From Candidatus Thorarchaeota archaeon (lineage in GTDB: Archaea > Asgardarchaeota > Thorarchaeia > Thorarchaeales > Thorarchaeaceae): a stretch of 64,000 nucleotides of DNA. The notes beneath the pieces are model-generated. The model searched no databases. It was not told the DNA's origin and worked only from the letters and a program-made list of their open reading frames with translations. Made by a program: the position numbers and the translations under genes. This document shows positions 1 to 8,358 of the stretch, one piece after another; within the stretch, counting starts at the first letter, position 1; each line of letters opens with the position of its first letter. Location: the NCBI GenBank assembly GCA_018335335.1, contig JAGXKG010000003.1, forward strand, positions 41,526 to 105,525, read 5' to 3'.

Positions 1-769
1 TTATCAATCCAAGAACTGCAGGGAGTAATGGTCTATATAGTGACAGAAGTCGAAGCGCCTCAGTTCGTGTCTCATAGAATTTCTCATTTTCTTCTTGAAC
101 TCTATCATATTCTCGGTCTGTTGCTGTATATGCCTTGACAACCTTCATGCCCGTCACATTCTCAGACAAAACAGAGCTGAGGGTGCCATATTGGCTTCTG
201 GCCTCGTAGAAAACAGGCCGTACGCGTTTTGCAAAAAGATAGATAAATGCAACAATGAATGGGAGGGCAAGCAGCATGTAAAGCGTCAGCTGAATGCTTA
301 ACGTGAGCATAACTGCGTAGGTTCCGATGAGGGTTGCAACAGCAATGAAGACAACTCTGTAGCCCCAATACAGGAAATGTCTCATAGTTGTGACATCTGT
401 GGTAACCCTTGCTAGAAGCTTGCCAGTCTCGTTTTCATCATAGAATGCCAAGTCTTTTTCCAAGAGGCTATCGTACAATTCACTTCGTAAATCATAGATT
501 ACGTTCTGAGCAGTAAGTGCTGCACCATACCTTCCAGCGATATCAAAAACGGCATAGAGCCCACTCAGGGTGATGTAGATCAAAACGTATGGCAGTATTA
601 GTTCATATTGTCCACTCGGAAGGACATCATCGATGATACTTACAAGTACGAGGGGAGTTAGCACGTTGAAGAGTGATCCAATTCCTGCACAGGCAAGATA
701 GCCTATGAAATGGCCCCAGTGCTTGAGGGCGTATTTTGTTAGTCGCCATACATAACCCATTCGTGCCAT
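1..769 (-). CDS. ABC exporter, transmembrane domain (3' part missing)
   Basis: This is the N-terminal 256 residues of an ABC exporter; the gene runs off the left edge, so the ATP-binding domain is not visible. The protein starts MARMGYVWRLTKYALKHWGH and continues with hydrophobic segments and the usual type-I exporter landmarks: an early helix pair, the intracellular stretch LLARVTTDVTTMRHFLYWG, and later ENVTGMKVVKAYTATDREYD, which is the cytoplasmic coupling region of MsbA/multidrug-type half transporters (ABC_membrane family). Reading is open from the ATG at 769 to the edge. It would act as a dimeric, ATP-driven exporter in the cytoplasmic membrane; the substrate cannot be told. It is divergent from nothing close and is followed upstream by 73 bp before the flavodoxin gene on the same strand. 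Confidence 0.85.
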   Translation of the reverse strand, partial: MARMGYVWRLTKYALKHWGHFIGYLACAGIGSLFNVLTPLVLVSIIDDVLPSGQYELILPYVLIYITLSGLYAVFDIAGRYGAALTAQNVIYDLRSELYDSLLEKDLAFYDENETGKLLARVTTDVTTMRHFLYWGYRVVFIAVATLIGTYAVMLTLSIQLTLYMLLALPFIVAFIYLFAKRVRPVFYEARSQYGTLSSVLSENVTGMKVVKAYTATDREYDRVQEENEKFYETRTEALRLLSLYRPLLPAVLGLI

Positions 770-842
770 CCCTAGCTACTGGTCGCTACAAGAATATGAT
801 AAGGGTTGTGAACCCTACATTTGGAACAGATGAATATACACT

Positions 843-1262
843 CTAGCTCGTACAGGAATCTGCAAGTCTTTTGCCTAGATTTTTGCAGAGCTCCAGCTCA
901 TTTCTGTTAGGCATTTCCTTTGCCTTGACTGGTTGATCTTCAACAAGTGAGCCTCCAAGCCTCTTCAGTTCTTCAGCAATCGTGTCTGGTGCTTCCCCGC
1001 TCCACCCGTACGATCCAAAAGCTGCACTTGGTATTCCATCAAGATCCCTCATCTCTGCAAGCAATCGTCTCACATGAGGAAGTGCCTTTTTCATTCGTGT
1101 TGAACTGCCTACAGCTAAAGCACAAGCGTTCTCCAGTTCATCGAAATCTTTTGCATTGATGATCTCGCATTCTTGACCATTTGAATTAACACCTTCACAA
1201 ATTGCTTTGGCCATGGCTTCTGTTCTTCCTCTTGTGCTTTCGTAGATGACGACCACTTTCAT
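843..1262 (-). CDS. Flavodoxin-like protein
   Basis: A 139-residue single-domain flavodoxin, a small FMN electron carrier of the cytoplasm. The first strand and phosphate loop read VVVIYESTRGRTEAMAKAI, where the S/T-rich loop would hold the FMN phosphate. The later stretch AAFGSYGWSGEAPD is typical of flavodoxin domains related to those of A-type flavoproteins (FprA), where it packs on the isoalloxazine ring. I chose the ATG at 1262 because the six codons upstream (start 1280) precede the first beta strand of the fold and are not expected in the family. It lies on the same strand as the ABC exporter, 73 bp away. A second, interrupted flavodoxin gene lies at 35480-36073. Confidence 0.85.
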   Translation of the reverse strand: MKVVVIYESTRGRTEAMAKAICEGVNSNGQECEIINAKDFDELENACALAVGSSTRMKKALPHVRRLLAEMRDLDGIPSAAFGSYGWSGEAPDTIAEELKRLGGSLVEDQPVKAKEMPNRNELELCKNLGKRLADSCTS

Positions 1263-1416
1263 CGTTATCAGTAAAAGCAAGAAGATAGAATAAACAAAAG
1301 GATTGGCACATGTACGTAAGCTGAGGAACCAACAGTCTAAACTTGCCTAACGTCACAATCTTCGTTAAGAAAACTGTAATCTCCTCATATCATCAGGCGT
1401 AGATTAGAATAAGGAA

Positions 1417-2097
1417 GTGAAAAGAATGTCTGATTTCCCAAGACGAAAACAGAAGGCTCGTGATGTGTGCCAGATTCTGATAGAAAACTACGGTGATATC
1501 ATTCATGAACGACGCCTTCCGCCGATTGATGAGCTCATACTCACCATTTTGAGCCAGAATACAACGGATGTTAATTCACGAAGAGCATTTGAATCATTGA
1601 AAGAACGATTCGATTCTTGGGAAGCAATATTGAAAGCTCCACAAGAAGAGGTGGCTGAAGCCATCAATTGCTCTGGTCTCTATAACGTTAAGGCAGAACG
1701 AATCAAGGCCGGGTTAGCGGAAATAGAGAATCGTATCGGAGAACTGGATCTTGCTTTGCTTGATGATATGCCCCTTGATGAAGCAAAGAAATGGCTCACT
1801 TCTTTGCATGGTGTAGGCCCGAAGACAGCTGCGATTATTCTGCTATTCTCATTTGGCCGCCCAGCACTGCCTGTTGACACGCATGTCTGGCGAGTAACAA
1901 AGCGACTTGATCTTATTGATCAGGATACTTCGCGGGAGAAGGCGCATGTAGTACTGGAAGAAATCATACCCCATGACTGTGTTTTTTCACTAAACCGGAA
2001 CTTGGTTAAGCATGGTCGAGAAATTTGCAAAGCACAAAATCCACTTTGCGAAAATTGTTTTCTCAAGGATTACTGTGACTACTACGCATCACTATAG
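1417..2097 (+). CDS. nth: Endonuclease III (DNA glycosylase/AP lyase)
   Basis: A base-excision repair enzyme that removes oxidised pyrimidines and cuts the abasic site. The 226-residue length is normal. The helix-hairpin-helix reads LHGVGPKTAAIILLFSFG and carries the catalytic lysine; the catalytic aspartate is in PVDTHVWRVTKRL. The C-terminal cysteines follow C-x6-C-x2-C-x5-C (in CKAQNPLCENCFLKDYC), so the 4Fe-4S cluster is intact. The start is a GTG at 1417 or the ATG three codons later at 1426; the purine-rich AAGGAA just ahead fits the ATG better. It is convergent with the zinc-ribbon gene 3 bp downstream. It contrasts with the MutY-like gene at 33564, which has lost this cluster. Confidence 0.93.
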   Translation: MKRMSDFPRRKQKARDVCQILIENYGDIIHERRLPPIDELILTILSQNTTDVNSRRAFESLKERFDSWEAILKAPQEEVAEAINCSGLYNVKAERIKAGLAEIENRIGELDLALLDDMPLDEAKKWLTSLHGVGPKTAAIILLFSFGRPALPVDTHVWRVTKRLDLIDQDTSREKAHVVLEEIIPHDCVFSLNRNLVKHGREICKAQNPLCENCFLKDYCDYYASL

Positions 2098-2100
2098 GTT

Positions 2101-2436
2101 TCAGACAGAAGATTTCTTTTCGAGGAGCTCACTAAAGTTCTCATGTAAGTCTTCTAGCACCGCACTCTTCATATCCCGATTAGACATAAGTGTGAGATTA
2201 CGACCATACCAACCACATTCCAGGCAGTAGTATGCAGGATGGAAACTGCCGATATAACCAAGATCACGAAAAGAGGTTAGTCGAATCAAGCGAGCACTCT
2301 TACAGTTAGGACAGATTGGTATATCTGCACTTTTTCCTTTCTTCTTCAATTCTCTGAGCATCTTCCTGACAATTTTCAATTTCCTAAGTTCAGCAAGTTC
2401 CTTTGAGGATAGCTGCCCAGTCAACTTTTTCTGCAC
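2101..2436 (-). CDS. Small zinc-ribbon protein of unknown function
   Basis: A 111-residue basic protein. The first 40 residues are a lysine/arginine-rich, probably helical segment (LRKLKIVRKMLRELKKKGK). The middle holds two cysteine pairs, CPNC near residue 42 and CLEC near residue 73, which together make a plausible zinc ribbon. No catalytic motif is visible. The helix plus ribbon layout suggests nucleic acid or protein binding, but this is inference only. It is convergent with nth, with 3 bp between the stops, and divergent from the membrane protein gene at 2580; the 143 bp between them should hold promoters for both. Confidence 0.7.
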   Translation of the reverse strand: MQKKLTGQLSSKELAELRKLKIVRKMLRELKKKGKSADIPICPNCKSARLIRLTSFRDLGYIGSFHPAYYCLECGWYGRNLTLMSNRDMKSAVLEDLHENFSELLEKKSSV

Positions 2437-2579
2437 ATGGCTCAGCTCCAGTCTTTATTGTTGTGGCTACTTTTGATGTTTCGTATCGGAGGAAACTTGT
2501 TCTAAACGAAAATTATTCCGATTCCCCAAAGAGCAATAAGCAGACCGGACTAGCAATTACACGCCACACAAACTAGTGA

Positions 2580-3326
2580 ATGGAGAATAGCAACATGCCC
2601 CGAAGGAGAAGAAGAGGACGTGGAGAGAAAGATGATCCATGGGGACTGGCTATTCCCATCGCAGTACTTCTAATCATGATGGTGCTCACGCGTTTCGTTT
2701 GGTTCCTCGTTCCGCTTCTAATACTTCTAGTTGTTTTCGCATTAAGCATTCAGAAGGACCAAGAGATTACTCGTAGAGCTAGTGATATTGACTATTGGAA
2801 AGCACCTGATGCCAAATCTATTTTCTCGGGTTCCCGTATTGGTGAGACTGGGGATATTCGAGAACCAATCTACACAACACAAAGGAAGAAAGGGCAAGGT
2901 ATTACTGCAGGAGTATTAATTCTTATTGCAGTGTTAAACCTCATTTTCTTTCTGACCGGAACTGTCTGGTTCATAATCCCCATTGCTGTTTTGGTGATTT
3001 CTTTATTGGGATCTTCAGCTAAATCCCAACAGAACCAATCACGAGTAATCAAAGAATTTGAGAGGGGAGATGCAAAGAGCGTAGATGATGCGGCAGAAGA
3101 AACAGGACTTTCTGAAGAAAAAGTCAGGCGTCATATTGTGGAAGGGAAACGTAAAGGTGGGACCAATGTCTGGTTTGATCCAAATACTGGAACCAAGACT
3201 TCTACGCCAATTAGAGTTGCAGAACCCCAAGCCGAACATGTACGTCCTTGTGAGTACTGTGGTTTTGAGTTAAGAAAAGAGGACCGATTCTGTCCCTATT
3301 GTGGGGCTCCTATCAAAGCCGAATGA
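2580..3326 (+). CDS. Membrane protein with C-terminal zinc ribbon
   Basis: A 248-residue protein. It begins with an arginine-rich tail (MPRRRRRGRGEK), then a hydrophobic helix pair at about residues 23-58, a soluble loop, a second hydrophobic pair at about 104-146, then a soluble part. Around residue 170 the stretch VDDAAEETGLSEEKVRRHI looks like a small helix-turn-helix. The end has two cysteine pairs (CEYCGFELRKEDRFCPYCG), a typical short zinc ribbon. A membrane-bound regulatory or scaffold role is possible, but I do not recognise the family. The gene overlaps the longest reading frame of the TspO-like gene downstream, though not its likely true start. Confidence 0.75.
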   Translation: MENSNMPRRRRRGRGEKDDPWGLAIPIAVLLIMMVLTRFVWFLVPLLILLVVFALSIQKDQEITRRASDIDYWKAPDAKSIFSGSRIGETGDIREPIYTTQRKKGQGITAGVLILIAVLNLIFFLTGTVWFIIPIAVLVISLLGSSAKSQQNQSRVIKEFERGDAKSVDDAAEETGLSEEKVRRHIVEGKRKGGTNVWFDPNTGTKTSTPIRVAEPQAEHVRPCEYCGFELRKEDRFCPYCGAPIKAE

Positions 3327-3409
3327 AATATGCATCTGTGATATTCAATGAAAACCGGTCTATTTTACCATCAAGTAGGCTTATTAACGATAGTTATCAT
3401 GTTAATAGT

Positions 3410-4186
3410 ATGTCATCTCGAGTTAATCCGACTATCTTACAGGTTACAAACATCATTGCAGTAGTTGCAACACTTGTCATTGATGCGCTTGCAAACATTT
3501 TGCCCATAAATGGTGTGACCACTGGAGAAGTAGCTGATGCGTATCCAAATCTTTTCACGCCACCAGGTTACGTATTCGCCATCTGGGGCGTTATCTACGT
3601 CCTGCTAGCGGTATTCATGGTTTTTCAAGCTCGACCAAATCAACGAGGTGAGCAGTATCTTCAGGATATCAGTTTCTTCCATCTCCTTGGTGCAATTGGA
3701 AATACATCTTGGATTTTCTTGTTCCATTACGAACAGATTGTTTTAGCTGTTATCCCAATTGTGGTTCTGCTGATATCACTCATTATCATGTACGTTCGAC
3801 TGGGTATCGGTGTGCGAGATGTTCCTCGTAAGCAGATGCTTGCTGTACACCTTCCAGTGAGTGTTTATCTCGGGTGGATTAGCCTGGCTACAATTGCAGG
3901 TATTGCTTCGGCACTGAATGTCTTGATTCCAGGAATTCCGATACCTACTCAGGTGATGTGGACAGTCATCATGTTGGTAGTTGCACTAGCGCTGACACTT
4001 CTCATGCTTTTTATGCGAAAAGACATCGCATTCGGCTTAGTAGTCATATGGGCATCTACTGGTGTAGTTGTGAAACAGCTTGCGACCTATCCCCTCATTG
4101 GAATTACTGCTGGTGTGGTTGCCGCGGTGGTTACAATTTCCATAATCATAGTAGCTTTGCGGGAAGGAGAAGTAGTTTCGTCCTAA
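3410..4186 (+). CDS. TspO/MBR-related membrane protein
   Basis: A 258-residue polytopic membrane protein with seven or eight hydrophobic segments. The segment TPPGYVFAIWGVIYVLLAVF closely resembles the first conserved block of the tryptophan-rich sensory protein/benzodiazepine receptor family (TspO), whose members bind porphyrins and other hydrophobic ligands. Classical TspO proteins are about 160 residues with five helices, so this belongs to the longer, less studied relatives. I chose the ATG at 3410 because the longer open frame from 3299 would overlap the preceding gene by 28 bp and adds a stretch with no hydrophobic or family character. Confidence 0.7.
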   Translation: MSSRVNPTILQVTNIIAVVATLVIDALANILPINGVTTGEVADAYPNLFTPPGYVFAIWGVIYVLLAVFMVFQARPNQRGEQYLQDISFFHLLGAIGNTSWIFLFHYEQIVLAVIPIVVLLISLIIMYVRLGIGVRDVPRKQMLAVHLPVSVYLGWISLATIAGIASALNVLIPGIPIPTQVMWTVIMLVVALALTLLMLFMRKDIAFGLVVIWASTGVVVKQLATYPLIGITAGVVAAVVTISIIIVALREGEVVSS

Positions 4187-4284
4187 TCCTCAATTGAAGG
4201 GAATATGCCAAGTGGGATAGGGATGTCCTTTTTCCCATTTGGCTATACTATTATTGCCGGATATCGATATGGACATGGTGAAAC

Positions 4285-5550
4285 TTGTTGAAATTTGACG
4301 TACTCTATGCTGGAGAGAAGACAACTATAGATATTCCTGAATCCTGTGATGTGCAAGTAGTCGAACCCCAACCTGTGGATGTCGACATGGATCCTGCCCA
4401 AATTGTGGACAATGCCCTGGAATCACCTATTGATTCGCCCTCTTTTGAGGAATTCATCGCATCTCACGATTCGTTTCTCGTAATTGTCAATGACTATGCT
4501 CGGCGAACACCCACTCCCGAGATATTGAAGGTTGTTCTTCTTTATCTTAAAGATGTAGATTTCAAAATTATTGTCGCAAGTGGAACTCATACCAAACCAA
4601 CCGAGAAAGATCTTCGTGAACAGATTCTCGGTCAATTCTATGAAGAACTCAAAGACCGTGTTATTCTGCATGATTGCAAGAACGATGAAATGGTGGATTA
4701 CGGTGAAACCAGCAGAGGAACACCTCTGAAATTCAACAAGACAATCACCGAGTTTGATGCTATCATCGCCATCAATTCCATTGAACCTCATTATTTCGCA
4801 GGGTACACTGGAGGAAGAAAGAGCATTCTACCCGGTATAGCCGAGTACATGACGGTTGAGCGAAATCACAGCATGGCTCTAGATGGACGTGCAAACGTTC
4901 TTGCGTTGAAAGGCAACCCTCTCCATGAGGACATGGAAGAGGCGGTTGGGAAGGTCGTAGATGATTATCCAACCTTTGGTATCAATGTCGTTCAGGATGG
5001 CGAGGGACAAATCGTCGGAGCAGTAGCTGGCGATATATTCAAGCAACTTTACAAAGGTGCAGAGCTCGCAGAAGAAATCTATGCCCCTTCTATCGAGAAC
5101 AATGTCGATTTGCTCATCTCTGTAGTCTATCCTCCTCTAGATCATGACCTCTATCAGGGTGCCAAAGGATTTGAGAACACGAAGGATGTTGTTAGAGATG
5201 GAGGCATCATGGCGCTGATGGTTGCCTGTCCTGGAGGAATTGGAAATGAAGAATACACTAAAATGATGCAGTGTTCCGATTCCGTTGAGGGGCTTGTCAA
5301 GCGATTCGAGGAAATGCAAGAGCACTATGAACTGGGTGCGCACAAGATCGGATCAATTCCTCCTTTTCTAGCGAATAAGGAGCTTTGGATGGTCACTGAT
5401 ATGAGCGAGGAGACCGTTGAAAGTATCAATCTGAAAAAAGCCCCTTCTCCGCAAGCAGCTGTAGATATGGCATACGAGAAGTTGGGTCCTGATATGGATG
5501 TGCTTATCGTTCGGGATAGTGGGAATGTAGTGCCCCGGCTAAGTGAGTAA
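4285..5550 (+). CDS. LarA-family nickel-dependent racemase/epimerase (DUF2088)
   Basis: A 421-residue member of the lactate racemase family, which uses a nickel-pincer nucleotide to racemise or epimerise 2-hydroxy acids. The conserved residues are present: VNDYARRTPT (Asp and Arg of the active site), ASGTHTKPT, the block EPHYFAGYTGGRKSILPG with the pincer-binding His and Lys, and VERNHSM with another conserved His. The start is a TTG at 4285 (TTG again at 4288); the first in-frame ATG lies about 36 codons in and would remove the N-terminal beta strands. No larB, larC or larE gene, needed to make the cofactor, is in this window. The DJ-1 family gene follows after 33 bp and is probably co-transcribed. 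The actual substrate is unknown. Confidence 0.85.
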   Translation: MLKFDVLYAGEKTTIDIPESCDVQVVEPQPVDVDMDPAQIVDNALESPIDSPSFEEFIASHDSFLVIVNDYARRTPTPEILKVVLLYLKDVDFKIIVASGTHTKPTEKDLREQILGQFYEELKDRVILHDCKNDEMVDYGETSRGTPLKFNKTITEFDAIIAINSIEPHYFAGYTGGRKSILPGIAEYMTVERNHSMALDGRANVLALKGNPLHEDMEEAVGKVVDDYPTFGINVVQDGEGQIVGAVAGDIFKQLYKGAELAEEIYAPSIENNVDLLISVVYPPLDHDLYQGAKGFENTKDVVRDGGIMALMVACPGGIGNEEYTKMMQCSDSVEGLVKRFEEMQEHYELGAHKIGSIPPFLANKELWMVTDMSEETVESINLKKAPSPQAAVDMAYEKLGPDMDVLIVRDSGNVVPRLSE

Positions 5551-5569
5551 TCTGCTACGTCTTATTCGT

Positions 5570-5575
5570 GGAGGT
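5570..5575 (+). promoter_or_regulatory. Ribosome binding site of the DJ-1/PfpI gene
   Basis: GGAGGT eight bases ahead of the GTG at 5584. It fixes this GTG as the start, as no ATG is nearby. Confidence 0.7.
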
Positions 5576-5583
5576 ACGAAATA

Positions 5584-6192
5584 GTGAATTGGAAGGACAT
5601 ACAGAGAGTTGGCATTCTTGCATTTCCTGAAGCTGAAGAACTTGATATTGTAGGTATCTATGAAGTGCTGGCTTGTGTGAAGACACTCGAAGAGGAAGGT
5701 TTGCTCAACACTGGTCATCCCCTAGAAGTTGAGATCCTAGCTTCAAAGAAACGAATACGGTGTGCCAATGGTCTCTTGTTGATGCCTCATGTTTCGGACT
5801 TGGATTTCTCTTCATACGACTTGATAGTAGTACCAGGCGGCAGTGGAATCAGGGAGGTCATGAAAAATGACGATATTCTCTCGAAAATTCAGAGTTTCAG
5901 CAAGAAGAAACCAATTGCTTCGGTCTGTACCGGAGCGCTGATTCTTGCGAAGGCTGGCATTCTATCCGACAAAACAGCATCTACACATCATAGTGTTCGC
6001 GATGAGCTTGGCGAGTATTGCGAAGTGAGTACCGATCGAGTGATTCTTGATGGAGATGTACTGACCGCCGGTGGCGTCACGTCGACTTTGGCTGCAGGTT
6101 TGAAAATTCTAGAATTAGTATATGATGGACAGGTTGTCACTACCGTTGCTGATGAGTTAGAGATTCCAGCATCGCTAAGACCCGATAGCTAG
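5584..6192 (+). CDS. DJ-1/PfpI family protein
   Basis: A 202-residue protein of the class-I glutamine-amidotransferase-like fold. The nucleophile elbow reads ASVCTGALILAKAG, with the conserved cysteine, and the following block TASTHHSVRDEL has the histidines usual for ThiJ/PfpI proteins. An upstream acidic residue (GIYEVL, near residue 24) is where the family's conserved glutamate sits. Members include proteases, glyoxalases and isocyanide hydratases, so the activity cannot be told. The start is a GTG with a strong SD. It probably forms an operon with the LarA-like gene and is convergent with the MBL-fold gene, the stops being 1 bp apart. Confidence 0.85.
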   Translation: MNWKDIQRVGILAFPEAEELDIVGIYEVLACVKTLEEEGLLNTGHPLEVEILASKKRIRCANGLLLMPHVSDLDFSSYDLIVVPGGSGIREVMKNDDILSKIQSFSKKKPIASVCTGALILAKAGILSDKTASTHHSVRDELGEYCEVSTDRVILDGDVLTAGGVTSTLAAGLKILELVYDGQVVTTVADELEIPASLRPDS

Positions 6193-6193
6193 C

Positions 6194-6844
6194 TTAGACC
6201 TCGATATCCAAACCTGCTCCACACCGCTTGCTTGAGAGCTTGTAAAGCTCGTGGATTTCTTTCTTCTTGCTGGTGCAGTGGCAAGGAATAATGAGTGATA
6301 TGTGCTCAAGTGCATAGAGTCTACTAAAACCATGGAAACCACCGAGTACACAGTGAATTTTTCCAAATTCCTCTGCTTTCTCAAGAATGGTCTCCAGTCC
6401 AGGATGAGCGCATCCAGTTACGAGTGTCCACCCATCATCTCCCTCGACTACCAGTGATTGTTCCTTGGTTCCACTGCCCAACTCTCCAGTGGTATGAACT
6501 CTATCCGCTATCCTCTGCGATCCACTGATTTCCACTATTTCCGTATTACTGAATGAGGCTATGTTCTTCTTCAAACTTCGAGAGAATGAGCTTGGCAGAT
6601 ACACCTTAACTTCTCCCAATTTCTCTAGTATGCCTATGCCACCTGCATGGTCACGGTGATTATGCGACAGGGCCAAAGTATGGATTTTCTTAATGTCAAC
6701 TTCAAGGCGATTGATATTATGAAGCAAGATACTGAGATTGGCACCGGTATCGAACAGCACTTGATCACCGATTAAACACGAGAATCCCCAATCAGCCTTG
6801 AAACCTTCCATGGCTCTGTTGTCGAATAGAACTCGAAGCCTCAT
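6194..6844 (-). CDS. MBL-fold metallohydrolase (COG1237 type)
   Basis: A 216-residue metallo-beta-lactamase-fold enzyme. The metal site reads SHNHRDHAGG (H-x-H-x-D-H), followed by VTGCAHPG and the terminal PCHCTS block that are typical of the subfamily containing an archaeal pterin-pathway enzyme (dihydropterin ribofuranosylaminobenzene phosphate synthase-like proteins). A role in methanopterin-type cofactor synthesis is one possibility; a generic hydrolase is another. I chose the ATG at 6844 because a GGGGAG site lies about eight bases ahead of it, whereas the ATG at 6883 has none. Confidence 0.85.
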   Translation of the reverse strand: MRLRVLFDNRAMEGFKADWGFSCLIGDQVLFDTGANLSILLHNINRLEVDIKKIHTLALSHNHRDHAGGIGILEKLGEVKVYLPSSFSRSLKKNIASFSNTEIVEISGSQRIADRVHTTGELGSGTKEQSLVVEGDDGWTLVTGCAHPGLETILEKAEEFGKIHCVLGGFHGFSRLYALEHISLIIPCHCTSKKKEIHELYKLSSKRCGAGLDIEV

Positions 6845-7008
6845 TCGCTCATCTCCCCGTATGATTGGGTTGGGGGCACTCATATTTTCAATGAGTCTGT
6901 TCCCTTAAGTCGCTATCCATTGCCCACTATCACATTTGGCGGAAATTCGAATAACTATTAAACAGCGAGAGAAATAGCATAGTGGGATAGTTCCCAGAGG
7001 AGAGCTAA

Positions 7009-7374
7009 ATGGAACGAGAAGACGAGCTTCTGAAGGAAGTTGAGAAGATACGTAAGATGCTTGAACCACCCCCACCAGAACCCCCTCCAGAGAATTTCGT
7101 AGAGGAATTCAAGGATTTCATTAGCAAGTACAAAGTACTGGGACTGGCCGTGGCCTTCATTCTAGGTGTCTATTTGGGACAGCTGGTTCAATCACTTGTG
7201 AGTAATCTGATAATGCCAATCGTAGAACTAATTCTACCCAGTGTAGAATGGAACCAAATCGAGATTGGTCCTTTCGGTGTTGGAGCGTTCGTTGGCGACC
7301 TTATCACTTTCATAATCATCGCCCTTGTCGTGTTTGTCATAGTCAAAGTGGCAAATCGAGCCGGCATCAAGTAG
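7009..7374 (+). CDS. mscL: Large-conductance mechanosensitive channel (MscL family)
   Basis: A 121-residue channel protein that opens under membrane tension to release solutes during osmotic downshock. After a coiled, charged N-terminus and a proline-rich hinge (EPPPPEPPPE), the signature EFKDFISKYKVLGLAVAFI leads into the first helix, with VSNLIMPIVELI next, as in MscL. The second helix is LITFIIIALVVFVIVKVA. The C-terminal cytoplasmic helix bundle of bacterial MscL is missing; instead the charged helix sits at the N-terminus. A GAGGAGAG site precedes the ATG. The small membrane protein gene follows on the same strand. Confidence 0.85.
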   Translation: MEREDELLKEVEKIRKMLEPPPPEPPPENFVEEFKDFISKYKVLGLAVAFILGVYLGQLVQSLVSNLIMPIVELILPSVEWNQIEIGPFGVGAFVGDLITFIIIALVVFVIVKVANRAGIK

Positions 7375-7411
7375 AGCCTTCCAGTTCAGGAGTCGTCAGG
7401 TCTATGCGGAA

Positions 7412-7708
7412 ATGGGTAAGCCTAATTTAGACCTGCCTCTAGAACACAAAGAGCGATTGGATGTAACCTCAGTGAATGAGCTATATTCCTACCTTGTGAA
7501 ACAGTTGGTGCTATATACTGTAGTTGGTGCCGCCATCCGCATTTTCTTGTATGACTTTCCCGTGATTGAAACAGCCTGGCTGCTTGTGGGCTTGTCATTC
7601 AGTGTGGGTAGTGGTGGAACTGTGCTTCAATTGGCCCGCTTGACCAATAAGAAGCACTATGCATTAGGAGGAATATTCCTCATCATTTTTGGGTTACTCC
7701 CCTTCTGA
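7412..7708 (+). CDS. Small membrane protein, unknown
   Basis: A 98-residue protein with a polar N-terminus of about 30 residues and two or three hydrophobic segments (about 31-46, 52-70 and 82-97), so that the chain ends inside or at the edge of the membrane (FLIIFGLLPF). I do not recognise the family. It follows mscL by 37 bp on the same strand and may be co-transcribed. Its last 15 bases overlap the 3' end of the convergent methyltransferase gene. Confidence 0.6.
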   Translation: MGKPNLDLPLEHKERLDVTSVNELYSYLVKQLVLYTVVGAAIRIFLYDFPVIETAWLLVGLSFSVGSGGTVLQLARLTNKKHYALGGIFLIIFGLLPF

Positions 7709-8332
7709 GACAGGCCACTCTGTACCTATTCGTGGCAGGAACATAGGAACTTCATCTCCATACTCCTCGTATCGGTCTCCAAACATCCTTGCAAGTTGTT
7801 TCTCCTCTGCGTGACTCATAGCATATACTGCAACGAAGATAATCGGGGTCAACAGAAAAGAGTATAATCCTGACATGAGTAGGCTAATACCGATATGAGA
7901 CAGAATACCCCCCAAATACTGAGGGTGTCTGCATTTTGCGTATATCCCATTTGTGACCAATTCGTTCGGCAATTGAGTTTGAGAAACACTTAGAGAAAGT
8001 TTTGATACTGCACTTAATCCGAAATAGGCGCCGAATACTAGGAAGAACAAGCCAACAATAAAATGAATGATGGGAATTTGGATTTCAATCATTGGTATGC
8101 TAATCCAAAACGATTGGAAGATGGGCAAACTAAGAGCGGGTTGGGGAACAAACCAGATTCCTGCCCAAGAAGCAAACAGTAACCATCCTGAAACAATACC
8201 GATGGCATTGCCTATTTTCCTCCCCCAATTTTCTCCGAATTGCTCTCTTAACTTCGTTCGATTCAACGAGACGATGTGAAGTAGAACAGATATCCCGAAC
8301 AGGGCCAAGAAAAGCAAGAGTAGTTCATCCAT
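7694..8332 (-). CDS. Isoprenylcysteine/phospholipid methyltransferase-like membrane protein
   Basis: A 212-residue integral membrane protein with about five helices. The C-terminal block NGIYAKCRHPQYLGGILSHIG followed by EEKQLARMFGDRYEEY matches the SAM-binding part shared by isoprenylcysteine carboxyl methyltransferases and phospholipid N-methyltransferases. The RHPQY motif and the pair of glutamates are the conserved residues. The methyl acceptor is unknown; in an archaeon, protein prenyl-cysteine or a lipid head group are both possible. It is convergent with, and overlaps by 15 bp, the small membrane protein gene. Confidence 0.8.
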   Translation of the reverse strand: MDELLLLFLALFGISVLLHIVSLNRTKLREQFGENWGRKIGNAIGIVSGWLLFASWAGIWFVPQPALSLPIFQSFWISIPMIEIQIPIIHFIVGLFFLVFGAYFGLSAVSKLSLSVSQTQLPNELVTNGIYAKCRHPQYLGGILSHIGISLLMSGLYSFLLTPIIFVAVYAMSHAEEKQLARMFGDRYEEYGDEVPMFLPRIGTEWPVSEGE

Positions 8333-8358
8333 GGATTTCCCCCACGCATTGTAGTTGC

